Shown piece by piece: positions 5,292-5,893 of a DNA stretch of 5,893 nucleotides (position 1 is its first letter; each line of letters starts with the position of its first letter). Both the position numbers and the translations under genes were made by a program. Origin of the DNA: DATHYU01 sp033722675 (GTDB taxonomy: Bacteria > Actinomycetota > Acidimicrobiia > Spongiisociales > UBA11373); NCBI GenBank assembly GCA_033722675.1, contig JAWVYO010000127.1, positions 1-5,893 of the forward strand, given 5' to 3'. The notes beneath the pieces were generated by a model. That model was given only the letters and a program-made list of their open reading frames with translations, was not told the origin of the DNA and made no database searches.

Positions 5292-5842
5292 GGAAGCGCC
5301 ACGATGCGCGCCTCCCAGGCGGCCCGGTCGGCGCTCGTGTCGGCGGCGATCAGGTCCAGGAGCGCTGGAGACGATCGCACGATCGCGTTCCAGCGGAGTC
5401 GGTCCACGACCAGATCATCCCTGCTGATGCCCCAGATCGCTTCGAGCTCCTCGAGCGTCAGATCGGACGTTCCCGCCCACCGGGTCCCGACATCGAAGCC
5501 TGGATCTGCGTAGCGGGCACCGAGGGGCACGAGCTCCCCGGTCGTGAGCTCGTCGATCTGCTCGAGTGTCGGTCCGTTCTCGCCGGCGAACCGGACGCCG
5601 ACATCGAAGTCTGGGTCGGTGTACCGCTCACCCATCGGCACGAGCGTGGAGTCCGCCGTGTCGCCGGTGAACAAAACGACGAGGACCGCGGCGGCGACGA
5701 GCCCCATGGTGACGAACACGACCGCCCACTGCAGCCATCCGGACACCTCGTCCGGCTCCCGTGGGGGAACGCGGAGCGGTGGTTTCGGCTCGAGGTCGAC
5801 CGGCGTGCGGGTGGGCCGGGTGTCCCGGAGGGTGTCGCTCAC
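5288..5842 (-). CDS. Single-pass membrane protein of unknown family with a tandem 37-residue repeat (184 aa)
   Basis: I do not recognise this family. The GTG at 5842 is set by an excellent Shine-Dalgarno site 6 nt upstream. Residues 1-35 are polar, Pro/Arg/Asp-rich and probably cytoplasmic. Residues 36-59 form one hydrophobic helix (WLQWAVVFVTMGLVAAAVLV and on). The remaining 125 residues should be outside, by the positive-inside rule. They begin with two adjacent copies of a 37-residue unit (67-103 and 104-140) sharing LVPxGxRYxDPxFDVGxRxAG and a TLE helix start. The tail (141-184) is helical-looking and acidic/basic mixed, with DRLRWNAIVRSSPALLDLI and a W-containing end. There is no Cys, so no metal or lipid attachment of the usual kind. 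No catalytic motif is visible; a binding or scaffold role is only a guess. It is convergent with the photolyase and shares its stop region, so it is likely transcribed independently from beyond 5842. Confidence 0.85.
   Translation of the reverse strand: MSDTLRDTRPTRTPVDLEPKPPLRVPPREPDEVSGWLQWAVVFVTMGLVAAAVLVVLFTGDTADSTLVPMGERYTDPDFDVGVRFAGENGPTLEQIDELTTGELVPLGARYADPGFDVGTRWAGTSDLTLEELEAIWGISRDDLVVDRLRWNAIVRSSPALLDLIAADTSADRAAWEARIVALP
5423..5644 (-). repeat. Tandem duplication, two 111-bp coding units
   Basis: Unit 1 is 5644-5534 and unit 2 is 5533-5423 on the minus strand, directly abutting and in frame. The protein copies share about 18 of 37 residues, concentrated in the first 28. At DNA level the block encoding D-P-x-F-D-V-G is nearly identical, with two differences in about 20 bases (CCAGRCTTCGATGTCGG core). 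The duplication is therefore recognisable at DNA level but has clearly diverged. Confidence 0.85.
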
Positions 5843-5868
5843 GACCCACCTCCTTTCTCCCCCTCCAT
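5839..5868 (-). CDS. Possible 9-codon leader peptide (MEGEKGGGS) overlapping the membrane-protein start
   Basis: On the minus strand an ATG at 5868 opens nine codons and ends in TGA at 5841-5839, which overlaps the GTG at 5842-5840 as GTGA. The Shine-Dalgarno site of the main gene lies inside it. A TACGGT box ends 5 nt before this ATG, so a leaderless transcript could begin with it and couple its translation to the main gene. The peptide is short and its purine-rich codons simply follow the SD region, so it may be incidental. Confidence 0.25.
   Translation of the reverse strand: MEGEKGGGS
5847..5858 (-). promoter_or_regulatory. Extended Shine-Dalgarno sequence (12 nt) of the membrane-protein gene
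   Basis: The minus strand reads AGAAAGGAGGTG, fully complementary to the common 16S rRNA 3' end CACCUCCUUUCU. GGAGG is 6 nt from the GTG. Such a long match is far beyond what is needed and suggests very efficient, or deliberately strong, initiation at the GTG start. Confidence 0.85.
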
Positions 5869-5873
5869 CCCCG

Positions 5874-5879
5874 ACCGTA
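5874..5879 (-). promoter_or_regulatory. Possible -10 box (TACGGT) upstream of the membrane-protein gene
   Basis: TACGGT on the minus strand fits TANNNT and lies 31 nt before the GTG. A -35 element would fall beyond the right edge of the window and cannot be judged. The rest of 5843-5893 is a purine-rich leader. Confidence 0.35.
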
Positions 5880-5893
5880 CGCGCGGCCGGTGA

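Noticed and set aside
4703..5893. Long plus-strand open frame running to the right edge
   Set aside because: It overlaps the photolyase in another frame and is antisense to the membrane-protein gene. Its residue composition is typical of a shadow frame.
1..5893. A defence island, mobile element or dedicated new system
   Set aside because: I found no transposase, integrase, terminal repeats, nuclease or toxin-antitoxin genes, and composition looks even. The region reads as ordinary chromosomal DNA with some poorly known families.

Overview
This is a 5.9 kb piece of very GC-rich chromosomal DNA. Codon usage is strongly GC3-biased, GTG starts occur, an actinobacterial-style lipoprotein carries a threonine-rich linker, and several genes lack a Shine-Dalgarno site but have a TANNNT box just before the ATG. 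Together these suggest an actinobacterium, perhaps of the Acidimicrobiia type; the lineage is inference from style, not from a marker gene. I see no mobile element, tRNA, rRNA or CRISPR array. The window is densely coded, and its largest complete intergenic gap is about 103 bp.

Left arm, minus strand: the first 363 residues of a long-chain (bubblegum-like) acyl-CoA synthetase run off the left edge (1-1089). Directly upstream on the same strand is a stand-alone PqqB-like metallo-beta-lactamase-fold protein (1162-2016) that has lost the cysteine cluster of true PqqB. A 72 bp gap between them holds a hairpin and a -10-like box.

Middle, plus strand: a divergent intergenic region (2017-2119) carries a perfect 8+8 bp inverted repeat and a good sigma-70-type promoter. 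It opens a closely spaced plus-strand set: a CapA-domain lipoprotein (2120-3169), a DJ-1/PfpI protein resembling isonitrile hydratase (3191-3778) and an iron-sulfur photolyase of the prokaryotic (6-4) type (3810-5291). The photolyase keeps the four cluster cysteines in the same spacing as Agrobacterium PhrB, along with the lesion-site His and Tyr residues, but the position of one electron-transfer Trp is not Trp.

Right arm, minus strand: a convergent gene of unknown family (5288-5842) encodes a single-pass membrane protein whose extracytoplasmic part contains two adjacent copies of a 37-residue repeat. Its stop codon and the photolyase stop share one CTAG. Its leader has a 12-nt Shine-Dalgarno sequence and a possible 9-codon upstream ORF.

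I see no evidence that the genes form one pathway. They are best read as lipid activation (acyl-CoA synthetase), an orphan PqqB-like enzyme, a cell-surface CapA protein, and a UV/chemical-stress pair (DJ-1 family plus photolyase). The parts most likely to be under-described are the PqqB-like family, the repeat-bearing membrane protein, and the contrast between leaderless-looking and strongly Shine-Dalgarno-led starts.
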